Positions 37,564 through 45,229 of a DNA stretch of 64,000 nucleotides are shown here, piece by piece. A model generated the notes under the pieces. It was not told the origin of the DNA, ran no database searches, and saw nothing but the letters and a program-made list of their open reading frames with translations. Position 1 is the first letter of the stretch. Each line of letters begins with the position of its first letter. A program made the translations under genes and the position numbers. The stretch comes from Variovorax paradoxus B4 (lineage in GTDB: Bacteria > Pseudomonadota > Gammaproteobacteria > Burkholderiales > Burkholderiaceae_C): contig NC_022247.1 of NCBI RefSeq assembly GCF_000463015.1, forward strand, positions 2,976,001 to 3,040,000, in the 5' to 3' direction.

Positions 37564-39576
37564 ATGATTACTCTCAAAAACGTCATTCTTCGCCGCAGCG
37601 CCAAGGTCCTGCTCGACGGCGCCACCGTCACCATCAACCCCGGTGAAAAGGTCGGCCTCGTGGGGCGCAACGGCGCCGGCAAGTCGACCCTGTTCGCGCT
37701 CTTCAACGGCTCGCTGCACGAAGACGGCGGCGACTTCTACGTGCCCAAGCAATGGCGCATGGCACAGGTCGCGCAGGACATGCCCGAAACCGAGGAGTCG
37801 GCCACCGACTTCGTGGTGGGCGGCGATACCCGCCTGGCCGAGCTGCGCACCACGCTGGCAACCATCGAGGCCGCCTACGAAGCCAATCCCGACGACGCCG
37901 ACATCGGCATGGAACTGGCCCACGCCTACACCGACCTGGCCGACGCCGGCGAGCACGATGCCGTGCCGCGCGCGCAGGCCCTGATCCTGGGTCTGGGTTT
38001 CAAGTCGCACGAGCTCGACGGCCCCGTCAACAGCTTCTCGGGCGGCTGGCGCATGCGCCTGCAGCTGGCCCGCGCGCTGATGTGCCCGAGCGACCTGCTG
38101 CTGCTCGACGAACCCACCAACCACCTGGATCTGGACGCGCTGGTGTGGCTCGAAGCCTGGCTGCAGAAGTACGCCGGGACCATGATCGTCATCAGCCACG
38201 ACCGCGAGTTTCTCGACGCCGTAACCGACGTCACCCTGCACATCGCCAACGCCCAGCTCACGCGCTACGGCGGCAACTACAGCAAGTTCGAGGAAATGCG
38301 CGCCCTGCAGATGGAGCAGCAGCAGGTGGCCTTCTCCAAGCAGCAGGACAAGATCGCCCACCTCCAGAAGTTCATCGACCGCTTCAAGGCCAAGGCCAGC
38401 AAGGCCAAGCAGGCGCAAAGCCGCGTGAAGGCACTGGAGCGCATGGAGAAGGTCGCGCCGCTGCTGGCCGAGGCCGACTTCACCTTCGAATTCAAGGAGC
38501 CCGGCAACATCCCCAACCCGATGCTCTCGATCAGCAACGCCAGCTTCGGTTACGAGATCGAAGGCGAAGAGCCCAAGACCATCCTGCGCGGCGTCAGCCG
38601 CTCGGTGCTGGCGGGCCAGCGCATCGGCATCCTGGGCGCCAACGGCCAGGGCAAGTCGACGCTGGTGAAGACCATCGCGCGCGAAATGGGCGCACTGGCC
38701 GGCCAGGTCACCGAGGGCAAGGGCCTCAACATCGGCTACTTCGCACAGCAGGAACTCGACGTGCTGCGCCCGCAGGACAACCCGCTCGAGCACATGGTGC
38801 GCATGGCACGCGAGCTGGGCAGCGCCGTCAAGGAAAGCACCGGCGAACAGGCCTTGCGCGGCTTCCTCGGCAGCTTCAACTTCAGCGGCGACATGGTGAA
38901 GCAGCCCGTCGGCACGATGAGCGGCGGCGAGAAGGCGCGCCTGGTGCTTGCGATGATGGTGTGGCAGCGACCCAACCTGCTGCTGCTGGACGAGCCCACC
39001 AACCACCTGGACCTCGCCACGCGCGAGGCCCTGGCCGTGGCCCTCAACGAATTCGAAGGCACGCTGATGCTGGTGAGCCACGACCGCGCGCTGCTGCGCT
39101 CGGTGTGCGACGAGTTCTGGCTCGTGGGCCGCGGCGTGGTCACCGATTTCGATGGCGACCTCGACGACTACCAGCGCTACCTGCTCGACGAAGCCAAGCG
39201 GCTGCGCGAAGAAGCCAAGGTGGCCGTGCGCGAAGCCGCCAATACGGCCGTCCCCGTGGCCGCCGCGCCAGCGCCTGCCGCCAACGAACCTGCGGCCGCA
39301 AACAAGAACCCGCAGCAGCGCAAGCAGGACGCCCAGGACCGCCAGCAACGCAGCGACCAGGCCAAGCCGATCAAGCGCGAGATCGCGCAGATCGATGAAC
39401 GACTGGCCGCGGCCAGCGCCGAACGCACCGCGCTCGAGGCGCGCCTGGCACAGCCCCTGCCGCCGGCCGAAATTGCCGAAGCGGGCAAGCGGCTGAAAGC
39501 CCTCAACGACGAAATCGGTCGGCTCGAAGAGCGCTGGCTGGCCCTGTCGGGCCAGCTCGAGACGCTGGCGGCCTGA
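37564..39576 (+). CDS. yheS: ABC-F family ribosome-associated ATPase (YheS-like)
   Basis: A cytosolic ABC-F ATPase of 670 aa without membrane segments. The first Walker A is GRNGAGKST (about 34-42) and the second ANGQGKST; the signatures are FSGGWRMRL and MSGGEKARL, with LLLLDEPTNHLDL in both halves. The family linker, rich in charged helices (about 240-300), binds the ribosomal E/P site. An Ala/Pro stretch and a coiled-coil tail (about 560-670) follow. ABC-F proteins rescue or tune translating ribosomes; antibiotic resistance is not expected from this subgroup. Confidence 0.9.
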   Translation: MITLKNVILRRSAKVLLDGATVTINPGEKVGLVGRNGAGKSTLFALFNGSLHEDGGDFYVPKQWRMAQVAQDMPETEESATDFVVGGDTRLAELRTTLATIEAAYEANPDDADIGMELAHAYTDLADAGEHDAVPRAQALILGLGFKSHELDGPVNSFSGGWRMRLQLARALMCPSDLLLLDEPTNHLDLDALVWLEAWLQKYAGTMIVISHDREFLDAVTDVTLHIANAQLTRYGGNYSKFEEMRALQMEQQQVAFSKQQDKIAHLQKFIDRFKAKASKAKQAQSRVKALERMEKVAPLLAEADFTFEFKEPGNIPNPMLSISNASFGYEIEGEEPKTILRGVSRSVLAGQRIGILGANGQGKSTLVKTIAREMGALAGQVTEGKGLNIGYFAQQELDVLRPQDNPLEHMVRMARELGSAVKESTGEQALRGFLGSFNFSGDMVKQPVGTMSGGEKARLVLAMMVWQRPNLLLLDEPTNHLDLATREALAVALNEFEGTLMLVSHDRALLRSVCDEFWLVGRGVVTDFDGDLDDYQRYLLDEAKRLREEAKVAVREAANTAVPVAAAPAPAANEPAAANKNPQQRKQDAQDRQQRSDQAKPIKREIAQIDERLAAASAERTALEARLAQPLPPAEIAEAGKRLKALNDEIGRLEERWLALSGQLETLAA

Positions 39577-39602
39577 CCCACCCTGCATAGGAGACTGCCT
39601 GC

Positions 39603-40106
39603 ATGCCGTCCGCCATCGAGCTGGCCCGGGGTGACGAAAAGCTGATCACTGCGATCCACCGCAGCCGCCGCCTGATCGGCCGCAAGGCCTTGATGGCCGC
39701 GGCCGCCAGCGCCGTTCCCTTGCCCGGTATCGACTGGGCGGCCGATGCGGCCCTGCTCTCGCGCCTGGTGCCGCAGATCAGCGCCGAGTTCGGCCTTTCG
39801 GTCACCCAGGTCGAAAAGCTTGCGCCGCATCAGCGCGAACGCATCCAGAAGGCTGCCACGACGGTTGGCGCGTTGCTGGTTGGCAGGCTCGTCACGCGCG
39901 AGCTGTTGATCAAGCTCGCGCGGCATGCCGGCGTGAAGCTCACAGCCAAGCAGGCCGCCAAGTACGTGCCGATTGCCGGGCAGATCGTTTCCGCCGCGCT
40001 CGGCTACGCCGCCTTGCGCGCCCTCGGCGAGCAGCACATCAAGGATTGCGTGCGCGTGAGCGCGACGCTCTCTCTACCGCCTCCCGGACCGCACGCCCCC
40101 GCCTGA
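39603..40106 (+). CDS. Hypothetical Ala-rich protein (possibly DUF697/EcsC-like)
   Basis: A 167-aa protein beginning MPSAIELARGDEKLITAIHRSRRL. Residues 28-60 (KALMAAAASAVPLPGIDWAADAALL) and 118-140 (KYVPIAGQIVSAALGYAALRAL) are hydrophobic and Gly/Ala/Pro-rich in the manner of DUF697 or EcsC-type membrane-associated proteins; this is a weak likeness. It starts 26 bases after yheS, with AGGAGA upstream. No function is proposed. Confidence 0.65.
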   Translation: MPSAIELARGDEKLITAIHRSRRLIGRKALMAAAASAVPLPGIDWAADAALLSRLVPQISAEFGLSVTQVEKLAPHQRERIQKAATTVGALLVGRLVTRELLIKLARHAGVKLTAKQAAKYVPIAGQIVSAALGYAALRALGEQHIKDCVRVSATLSLPPPGPHAPA

Positions 40107-40281
40107 ACGCGCAGTCGTCGAACAGCGCGGTCCCGATCCACGCCGCGGCAACCAGGCCCGCAATCGCCAAGCCCGCCAGGCCGTCGTCCTGCGAGCAAAG
40201 TCCATGGAAAAGAGCCGCGACGGCCAGCAGCGCCAACAGCGCGCGGTCGAGCCACAGGCCCTGCGGCAGCGGCCTTTGCAC
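40039..40281 (-). CDS. Possible small membrane protein
   Basis: An 80-aa frame from GTG 40281, with two hydrophobic segments (about 10-27 and 36-53) and a basic C-terminus. It overlaps the 3' end of the plus-strand hypothetical gene by 68 bases, and no clear ribosome site is present. It is listed because its composition is membrane-like; it may not be real. Confidence 0.3.
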   Translation of the reverse strand: MQRPLPQGLWLDRALLALLAVAALFHGLCSQDDGLAGLAIAGLVAAAWIGTALFDDCAFRRGRAVREAVERASRSRARNP

Positions 40282-40439
40282 GGATCAGCCCAATAGGCGA
40301 ATTCGGTCGAAGCGGCATCACGCCGCGCGCGCGTCCGGGCGCCGTCCTGCCGACTCGGGACGGCGCCCAATGACGGCTTCGCCCTTCGAATTGCTTGTGC
40401 GTCGGCCTCACGGCCTTCGGCGCCAGCACCAATTGCGTG

Positions 40440-40500
40440 GTTTCATGGCAAATACTCCCTTTCAACTATTCTGGAGTCCAAAGTGAATATTCGCCTGCGC
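40440..40500. promoter_or_regulatory. AT-rich promoter/operator region of the S24 regulator
   Basis: An AT-rich island holds ACTCC-N14-GGAGT arms and the palindrome GAATATTC (40485-40492), just ahead of the repressor gene at 40515. Repressors of this type usually bind their own promoter, and these are the best candidate sites. The rest of the gap from 40107 holds only the doubtful small ORF. Confidence 0.4.
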
Positions 40501-40514
40501 TTAAATCGGCGCCC

Positions 40515-41231
40515 ATGGAGACTATTGCAGCGCGCGCATTGGCAGCGCGCAAATACGCCAGGATGACTCAGAAGCAAGCCGAGGCGGCTTCAGGCGTCAA
40601 GCAATCCAACATCTCGAAGATAGAACGCGGCGACACCGGCCGATCGATGGCCCTGCTCGCACTGGCACGCGCCTACCGCGTCGATCCCAACTGGCTCGAC
40701 ACCGGCGACGGCCCCGCGCCCTGGGACGTGCCCCAGCCGCGCACGGCGCGCGACAACGCCAACGAAGCTCCGGGCACCTACAGGGTCACGCGCACGCCGC
40801 CGTCGGGCCCGTCCTTCCGTCCCGGCACGCCCGGCACCGTTCCCCTCATCGCATGGGCGCAAGTTGCTTCGTGGAATGGCGCCGCGCAAGGAACGATCCA
40901 GGCCGAGCGGTGGCTTCCCTGCGTTGCGCATCACAGCCCCGGCAATACCTACGCGCTGCGCGTGCGTGGCGACAGCATGACCGCGCCGAGCGGCCACCTG
41001 AAGAGCTATCCCGCGGAGTCGATCATCTTCGTCGACACGCAGCGAACAACGCCCGAGGACGGCGAACGCATCATTGCCAGGCTCGATGCGGGCAACGAGG
41101 TCACCTTCAAGGTCTTCAAGCAGGAAGACGGCCGCCGCTGGCTGCTGCCGCTGAATCCAAAACACGAACCGATCCGGACAGCATTCACGGTGCTCGGCAC
41201 CATCGTGGGGAAATGGGAAGACGAGGACTGA
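40515..41231 (+). CDS. HTH (Cro/CI-type) transcriptional regulator with S24 peptidase domain
   Basis: A LexA/CI-like repressor of 238 aa. The helix-turn-helix (about residues 5-60) contains MTQKQAEAASGVKQSNISKIERG. The linker is Pro-rich and disordered. The C-terminal S24 domain has Ser154 in RVRGDSMTAPSG and a catalytic Lys in EVTFKVFK (199 or 202). No Ala-Gly or Cys-Gly autocleavage pair is obvious in the linker. No phage genes surround it, so it is either a domesticated phage repressor or a host regulator. ATG at 40515 is chosen because it starts the HTH; the frame extends upstream. Confidence 0.87.
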   Translation: METIAARALAARKYARMTQKQAEAASGVKQSNISKIERGDTGRSMALLALARAYRVDPNWLDTGDGPAPWDVPQPRTARDNANEAPGTYRVTRTPPSGPSFRPGTPGTVPLIAWAQVASWNGAAQGTIQAERWLPCVAHHSPGNTYALRVRGDSMTAPSGHLKSYPAESIIFVDTQRTTPEDGERIIARLDAGNEVTFKVFKQEDGRRWLLPLNPKHEPIRTAFTVLGTIVGKWEDED

Positions 41232-41368
41232 GACTGAGCGTCGTCCATCAGGCGCGAGTGCGATCGCGAGTGCTTCAGGTCAGGTTGCGTGCAGGTTCAG
41301 GGAACATAGTGAAGGCTCTCCTGTGGCCTGCAATCCTCTGATCCTCCCTCCTCCAGCAGGCCATCTTC

Positions 41369-41397
41369 CAGCCCGCCCTTGCGCGGGCTGTTTTTTT
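41369..41397 (+). terminator. Rho-independent terminator downstream of the S24 regulator
   Basis: The stem CAGCCCGC/GCGGGCTG with a CCTTGC loop is followed by seven T. It lies 138 bases after the regulator stop; the gap between them holds nothing I recognise. Confidence 0.9.
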
Positions 41398-41420
41398 GCT
41401 GGCATCACAAAGCCACGGCA

Positions 41421-41450
41421 ATAAAAAAGCCGCTCGGTGGAGCGGCTTCT
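41421..41450 (-). terminator. Rho-independent terminator after tRNA-Lys
   Basis: On the minus strand AAGCCGCTC pairs with GAGCGGCTT around CACC and is followed by a T-run (the A-run at 41423-41428 on the plus strand). It is eleven bases past the tRNA 3' end. Confidence 0.88.
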
Positions 41451-41460
41451 TGGATGGGTC

Positions 41461-41536
41461 TGGTAGGACGTACTGGATTCGAACCAGTGACCAACGGATT
41501 AAAAGTCCGCTGCTCTACCAACTGAGCTAACGTCCC
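41461..41536 (-). tRNA. tRNA-Lys (anticodon TTT)
   Basis: A complete 76-base cloverleaf on the minus strand. It starts GGGACGTTAGCTCAG, has the anticodon stem GCGGA/TCCGT around loop CTTTTAA (anticodon TTT, codons AAA/AAG) and T-arm CTGGTTCGAATCCAG, and encodes CCA. It follows tcdA on the same strand. Confidence 0.98.
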
Positions 41537-41563
41537 GGAACCATTTTTTCTTTTTCGATTTTT

Positions 41564-41589
41564 CTTTGCCGACTTTGAATCCGGCAAAG
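41564..41589 (-). other. Stem-loop between tcdA and tRNA-Lys
   Basis: A perfect eight-base inverted repeat CTTTGCCG-N10-CGGCAAAG is followed on the minus strand by an A-rich, not T-rich, stretch, so it is not an ordinary terminator. It may be a processing or stability element of a tcdA-tRNA transcript. Confidence 0.45.
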
Positions 41590-41595
41590 CCAAAG

Positions 41596-41601
41596 ATTAT
41601 A
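41596..41601 (-). promoter_or_regulatory. -10 box (TATAAT) for tRNA-Lys overlapping the tcdA stop
   Basis: A consensus TATAAT on the minus strand contains the tcdA stop codon TAA. It would start a transcript about 50 bases upstream of the tRNA. No strong -35 is visible inside tcdA. Confidence 0.45.
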
Positions 41602-42439
41602 GCGTGGCGTTGCTCGCAATCTCGTCGAGAACCCAACCTGCTGCACATTGGCCGAAAGTCGCCGTCACGCTCACCACCGAACCGTAGCCATGGCAGTTGA
41701 GTGAACCATCGCCTTCGATGGCGCAGGAGGCATCGGGCGGTGCGACGCTCTCGCGGCTGAAGACACAGGCCACGCCGATCTTGCGGCCCTCGCGCGAGGC
41801 GCCATGCTCCTTGCGAAGGCGCTGGCGAAGCTGGGCCAGCAGCGGGTCGTGCGTGACCAGCGAGAGATCGTCGATGTCGACCTTGTGCGCCTGCCGCTTG
41901 CCGCCGGCCGCGCCCACGGTGACGAAGGCAGTGCGCGACGCGCGGGCCCACGCAGCCATCGTGAGCTTGGCCTTGACCTGGTCGCACGCGTCGATGACGG
42001 CCGTTGCAGGCCCGTTGGCAGCCTGCGCCGCATCGAGCAATGCCGTCCAGTTGCCCGGCTCCACGAACTCGTCGAGCGCGAGCACCTTGCAGTCGGGGTT
42101 GATCTGCGCGATGCGATCGCGCATGGCCTCGACCTTGGCCTGCCCCACGGTCGCATCGAGCGCGTGGATCTGCCGGTTGATGTTCGACTCCGAGACGTGA
42201 TCCAGATCGATCAGCGTCAGCCGCCCCACTCCGCTGCGCGCCAGCGCCTCGACCGCCCACGATCCCACGCCGCCGATGCCGGCGACGAGTACGTGGGCGT
42301 TGCGGATGCGCGCGGCACCGGCAACGCCGTACAGGCGTTCGAGGCCGCCGAAGCGGCGCGCAAAGTCGGGCGCCGCAGTGTCGGTGACGACATTCGCGGC
42401 GGCGGTCGATGCTTCAGGAAGGGCTGTTGCTGAACTCAA
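41597..42439 (-). CDS. tcdA: tRNA threonylcarbamoyladenosine dehydratase TcdA (CsdL)
   Basis: An E1-like ThiF-family enzyme, 280 aa, that uses ATP to dehydrate t6A37 to cyclic ct6A37 in tRNAs reading ANN codons. The nucleotide-binding GIGGVGSW is near residues 54-61, followed by LIDLDHVSESNINRQ with the ATP-site Asp and Arg. Gly/Lys-containing VGAAGGKRQ and the C-terminal Cys-containing region match TcdA. It has about 25 extra N-terminal residues, so a later start is possible. A substrate-class tRNA (Lys-TTT) lies directly downstream. Confidence 0.92.
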   Translation of the reverse strand: MSSATALPEASTAAANVVTDTAAPDFARRFGGLERLYGVAGAARIRNAHVLVAGIGGVGSWAVEALARSGVGRLTLIDLDHVSESNINRQIHALDATVGQAKVEAMRDRIAQINPDCKVLALDEFVEPGNWTALLDAAQAANGPATAVIDACDQVKAKLTMAAWARASRTAFVTVGAAGGKRQAHKVDIDDLSLVTHDPLLAQLRQRLRKEHGASREGRKIGVACVFSRESVAPPDASCAIEGDGSLNCHGYGSVVSVTATFGQCAAGWVLDEIASNATL

Positions 42440-42458
42440 GCGGAGGACTCCGCCGTTG

Positions 42459-43208
42459 CTAGCGCAGGCGCGAGAGACGCTCGCGGCCCGCCTGGGCGGC
42501 TTCGGACTGCGGATAGGCCTTGGTCAGGTCTTCCAGCGTGCGGCGCGCGGCGCGCGTGTCTTTCAGCTCGATCTGGCAGTTGGCGATCGACAGCACAGCC
42601 TCGGGAGCCTTGGCGTGGTCGGGCGCAAGCGACAGCATGGAGCGGAAGTTCGCGATGGCCTCGTTGTAGTTGCGCGTTGCGTACTGCGCATTGCCGAGCC
42701 AGAACAACGCAGATGCGTTGTAGCCGCTTTGCGGGTAGCGTTTGACAAATTCGGCGAACGCGGTTTGCGCCTGCGCGAACTGGCCCGCACGGAAGATGCC
42801 AAGCGCGGCGTCGAAGTCGGCCTTTTCCTTGGGATCGGCGGTGAACTCGCGGCCATCCACCGAAACCTTCGTCGGCTCGTTCTGCTTGAGCCGGTCGTCG
42901 ATGGTGGTCTGGCGCGACTGCATCTCGCTCACCGTGCGCTGCAGCTGCTCGTTCTGGCCGGTCATGCGCGCGAGATCGCCCCGCATCTGCTCGATCTGGT
43001 TCTGCAGGTCGAGCAGGCTGCGGCGCAGCTGGCCGTTTTCGTCGGAAAGCCGCTGATCGGTCTGCTGGCGCATGGCCTCCACCCGCTGCCGCAGGTCGAG
43101 GATGGCGCGGCGCGCCTCGTCATCCTCGAACAACGCAGCTTGCGAGCCGACCGAAACGCAAAGCAAGGCGGCGGCCAGCGCCGCGCCTCGCAACAGGGCG
43201 CGTTGCAT
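42459..43208 (-). CDS. cpoB: Cell division coordinator CpoB (YbgF)
   Basis: A periplasmic Tol-Pal-associated protein, 249 aa. It has a signal peptide ending GSQA (about residue 24), an N-terminal coiled coil (about 30-95, RQQTDQRLSDENGQLRRSL) that forms trimers, then a C-terminal TPR domain (about 125-245). CpoB coordinates PBP1B activity with Tol-driven outer-membrane constriction. ATG at 43208 shares one base with the pal stop; a GTG one codon earlier is the alternative. Confidence 0.92.
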   Translation of the reverse strand: MQRALLRGAALAAALLCVSVGSQAALFEDDEARRAILDLRQRVEAMRQQTDQRLSDENGQLRRSLLDLQNQIEQMRGDLARMTGQNEQLQRTVSEMQSRQTTIDDRLKQNEPTKVSVDGREFTADPKEKADFDAALGIFRAGQFAQAQTAFAEFVKRYPQSGYNASALFWLGNAQYATRNYNEAIANFRSMLSLAPDHAKAPEAVLSIANCQIELKDTRAARRTLEDLTKAYPQSEAAQAGRERLSRLR

Positions 43209-43726
43209 CACCGGGTGTAGCGGATTTCAGCGCGGCGGTTCTGCGCCCAGGCTTCCTCGCCCGAGCCCTGGGCCGCAGGCTTTTCCTTGCCGAAGCTCAC
43301 GGCTTCGATCTGGGCGTCGTTCACGCCCAGCAGCGTCAGCGCACGGCGGACGGCTTCGGAACGCTTCTGGCCGAGTGCAAGGTTGTACTCGCGGCCACCG
43401 CGTTCGTCGGTGTGGCCTTCGATGGAGACGCGGCGCTGCGGGTTGGCCTTGAGGAAACGGGCGTGGCCGTCGATCAGGGACTGGAACTCGGGCTTGACCG
43501 TGTAGCTGTCGTAGTCGAAATAGACGATCCGTTCGATACCGACCGGACCTTGCGCGGTACCGGCATTGGGATCGATGGTGACGGGCGCAACTGCGCTCGC
43601 GCTGCCCTGCTGGCCGCCGGCGGTGCCGGAGCGGTCGGTCACCGGGGTGTCGTTGAGCTTGGTGCCCGACGAGCAACCGGCAATCAGAGCCACGATAGCC
43701 AGCGAATAAATCGTACGTTTCAACAT
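43208..43726 (-). CDS. pal: Peptidoglycan-associated lipoprotein Pal
   Basis: An outer-membrane lipoprotein, 172 aa, with lipobox LIAGC (Cys18), a flexible linker (20-60) and an OmpA-like peptidoglycan-binding domain (65-170) containing VSIEGHTDERGGREYNLALG and NRRAEIRY. It works with TolB and CpoB in outer-membrane constriction. Its position between tolB and cpoB is canonical. It starts 25 bases after tolB. Confidence 0.96.
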   Translation of the reverse strand: MLKRTIYSLAIVALIAGCSSGTKLNDTPVTDRSGTAGGQQGSASAVAPVTIDPNAGTAQGPVGIERIVYFDYDSYTVKPEFQSLIDGHARFLKANPQRRVSIEGHTDERGGREYNLALGQKRSEAVRRALTLLGVNDAQIEAVSFGKEKPAAQGSGEEAWAQNRRAEIRYTR

Positions 43727-43751
43727 TGGGTACTCCTCAAATAAACCTTGA

Positions 43752-45068
43752 TCATTGCTTTTGAAACGGACCCCAGTCCGGTTCTCTTATGTCTCCGCCC
43801 TGTCCCGCCAGCCGTGCCTTTATTTTTCCGTCCAGCGTGGTCGTCATGAGTGCTTCGCGGCCTTGCAGGTGCGTTGCGTAGACGATCAGCTTGCTGTTGG
43901 GGGCAAAACTTGGGCTCTCGTCTGCCGAAGTGTCGGTGATGGCCGAGACATTGCCGGTGGCCAACTCCATCACATGGAGTTTGAAGGCACCACCCACGCG
44001 AGAGATGTAGGCCAACCACCGGCCATCGCCGCTGACAGAAGGAGAAATGTTGTAGGTGCCGCTGAAGGTGACACGGGTCGGCGCGCCGCCGCTGGCGCCC
44101 ATCTTGTAGATCTGCGGGGCACCGCCGCGGTCGCTCACGAAGTAGATCGTACTGCCGTCTGCCGAGTAGACGGGCTCGGTGTCGATGCTGGCGCTCTGGG
44201 TGAGCCGGCGCGGCTCGCCGCCGCTCGCCGGGATCGTGTAGAGCTGGGAGCCGCCGTCGCGGCTGAGCGTGACGGCGAGCGAGCCACCATCGGGCGCCCA
44301 TGCCGGCGCGCTGTTGGAGCCGCGGAAGTTGGCGAGCAGGCGGCGCTGCCCGCTGGCCACGTTGTGCACGTACACCACGGGCTTGCGCGACTCGAACGAC
44401 ACGTACGCCAGCTGCTGGCCATTGGACGACCAGACCGGCGAGATGATGGGCTCCGGGCTTGCGAGCGCGGCCTGCGCGTTCTCGCCGTCAGCATCGGCCA
44501 CCCACAGCGAATAGCGGCTGCCGCCCTTGGTCACGTAGGCAATGCGGGTCGAGAAGATGCCCTTGTCGCCGGTCAGTTTTTCATAGACGTAGTCGGCAAT
44601 GCGGTGCGACGCGAGCCGCAGGTCGCCTTGCGGAACGGTGTAGCTCTGGCCGCCGAGGTCCTGTCCGCGCACCACGTCCCACAAGCGGAAGCGCACGTCG
44701 AAGCGGCCGTCGGCCAGGCGCGTGACGCTGCCCACCACGAGCGAATCCGCCGTGCGCTGGCGCCACAGAGCGAGGTCGGGACGCGACGCTTCGTCGAGCG
44801 CCTGCCCGGAAGCATCGACGCCGCGGAACTGTCCGCTGCGCTCCAGGTCGGCCTGCACGATCTCGGAGATCTTCTGCGGCGAGGCGTCCTGCCCCTTGAA
44901 CGGAACCAGCGCGATGGGCAGCTGCGTCAGCCCGACGCCCGAAACCTCGACCCGGAACTGGGCGAGCGCGGGCAGCACGGGAGTGGCAGCAAGAGCCGCA
45001 ATCAAGGTGCGGCGTGCAAAAAGCAATGAAGAAGGAGTTGGAATGGAAACTGGCAACGGCTTGTTCAT
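43752..45068 (-). CDS. tolB: Tol-Pal system protein TolB
   Basis: A periplasmic beta-propeller protein (438 aa) that binds Pal. The signal peptide contains FARRTLIAALAATPVLPALAQ, with paired Arg resembling a Tat signal, unlike the Sec signal of E. coli TolB. The N-terminal domain (about 30-160) is followed by WD-like propeller repeats (PEPIISPVWSSNGQQLAYVS and later GEPRRLTQ). ATG at 45068 (MNKPLP) is chosen; 21 upstream residues in the open frame are not signal-like. It leads the tolB-pal-cpoB-tcdA genes. tolQRA are not in the window. Confidence 0.94.
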   Translation of the reverse strand: MNKPLPVSIPTPSSLLFARRTLIAALAATPVLPALAQFRVEVSGVGLTQLPIALVPFKGQDASPQKISEIVQADLERSGQFRGVDASGQALDEASRPDLALWRQRTADSLVVGSVTRLADGRFDVRFRLWDVVRGQDLGGQSYTVPQGDLRLASHRIADYVYEKLTGDKGIFSTRIAYVTKGGSRYSLWVADADGENAQAALASPEPIISPVWSSNGQQLAYVSFESRKPVVYVHNVASGQRRLLANFRGSNSAPAWAPDGGSLAVTLSRDGGSQLYTIPASGGEPRRLTQSASIDTEPVYSADGSTIYFVSDRGGAPQIYKMGASGGAPTRVTFSGTYNISPSVSGDGRWLAYISRVGGAFKLHVMELATGNVSAITDTSADESPSFAPNSKLIVYATHLQGREALMTTTLDGKIKARLAGQGGDIREPDWGPFQKQ

Positions 45069-45215
45069 GCGGTTCGGAGATGTTTCGGGGCAAAAAGTTC
45101 TACCCAGTGCGACGGGCCACATGTTACACACTGGTTCGGTCGTGCCGTCACAAAACGTGTATTGGGCGATGCGGTCCTACATGGCAGCCCTCCGAAGGCC
45201 CTTCGGTGGGCCCCG

Positions 45216-45221
45216 TAGAAT
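45216..45221 (+). promoter_or_regulatory. -10 box close to the msbA start
   Basis: TAGAAT ends eight bases before the msbA ATG, suggesting a transcript that begins at the start codon. The other 140 bases of the divergent gap hold tolB promoter elements that I cannot pin down. Confidence 0.35.
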
Positions 45222-45229
45222 CCGCCGCC

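Noticed and set aside
40004..40465. 153-codon minus-strand frame upstream of the S24 regulator
   Set aside because: It has no domain and poor composition, and it runs through the candidate operator; it is likely a shadow.
40515..41231. S24 regulator as evidence of a prophage
   Set aside because: No integrase, structural, lysis or replication genes occur within 10 kb on either side.
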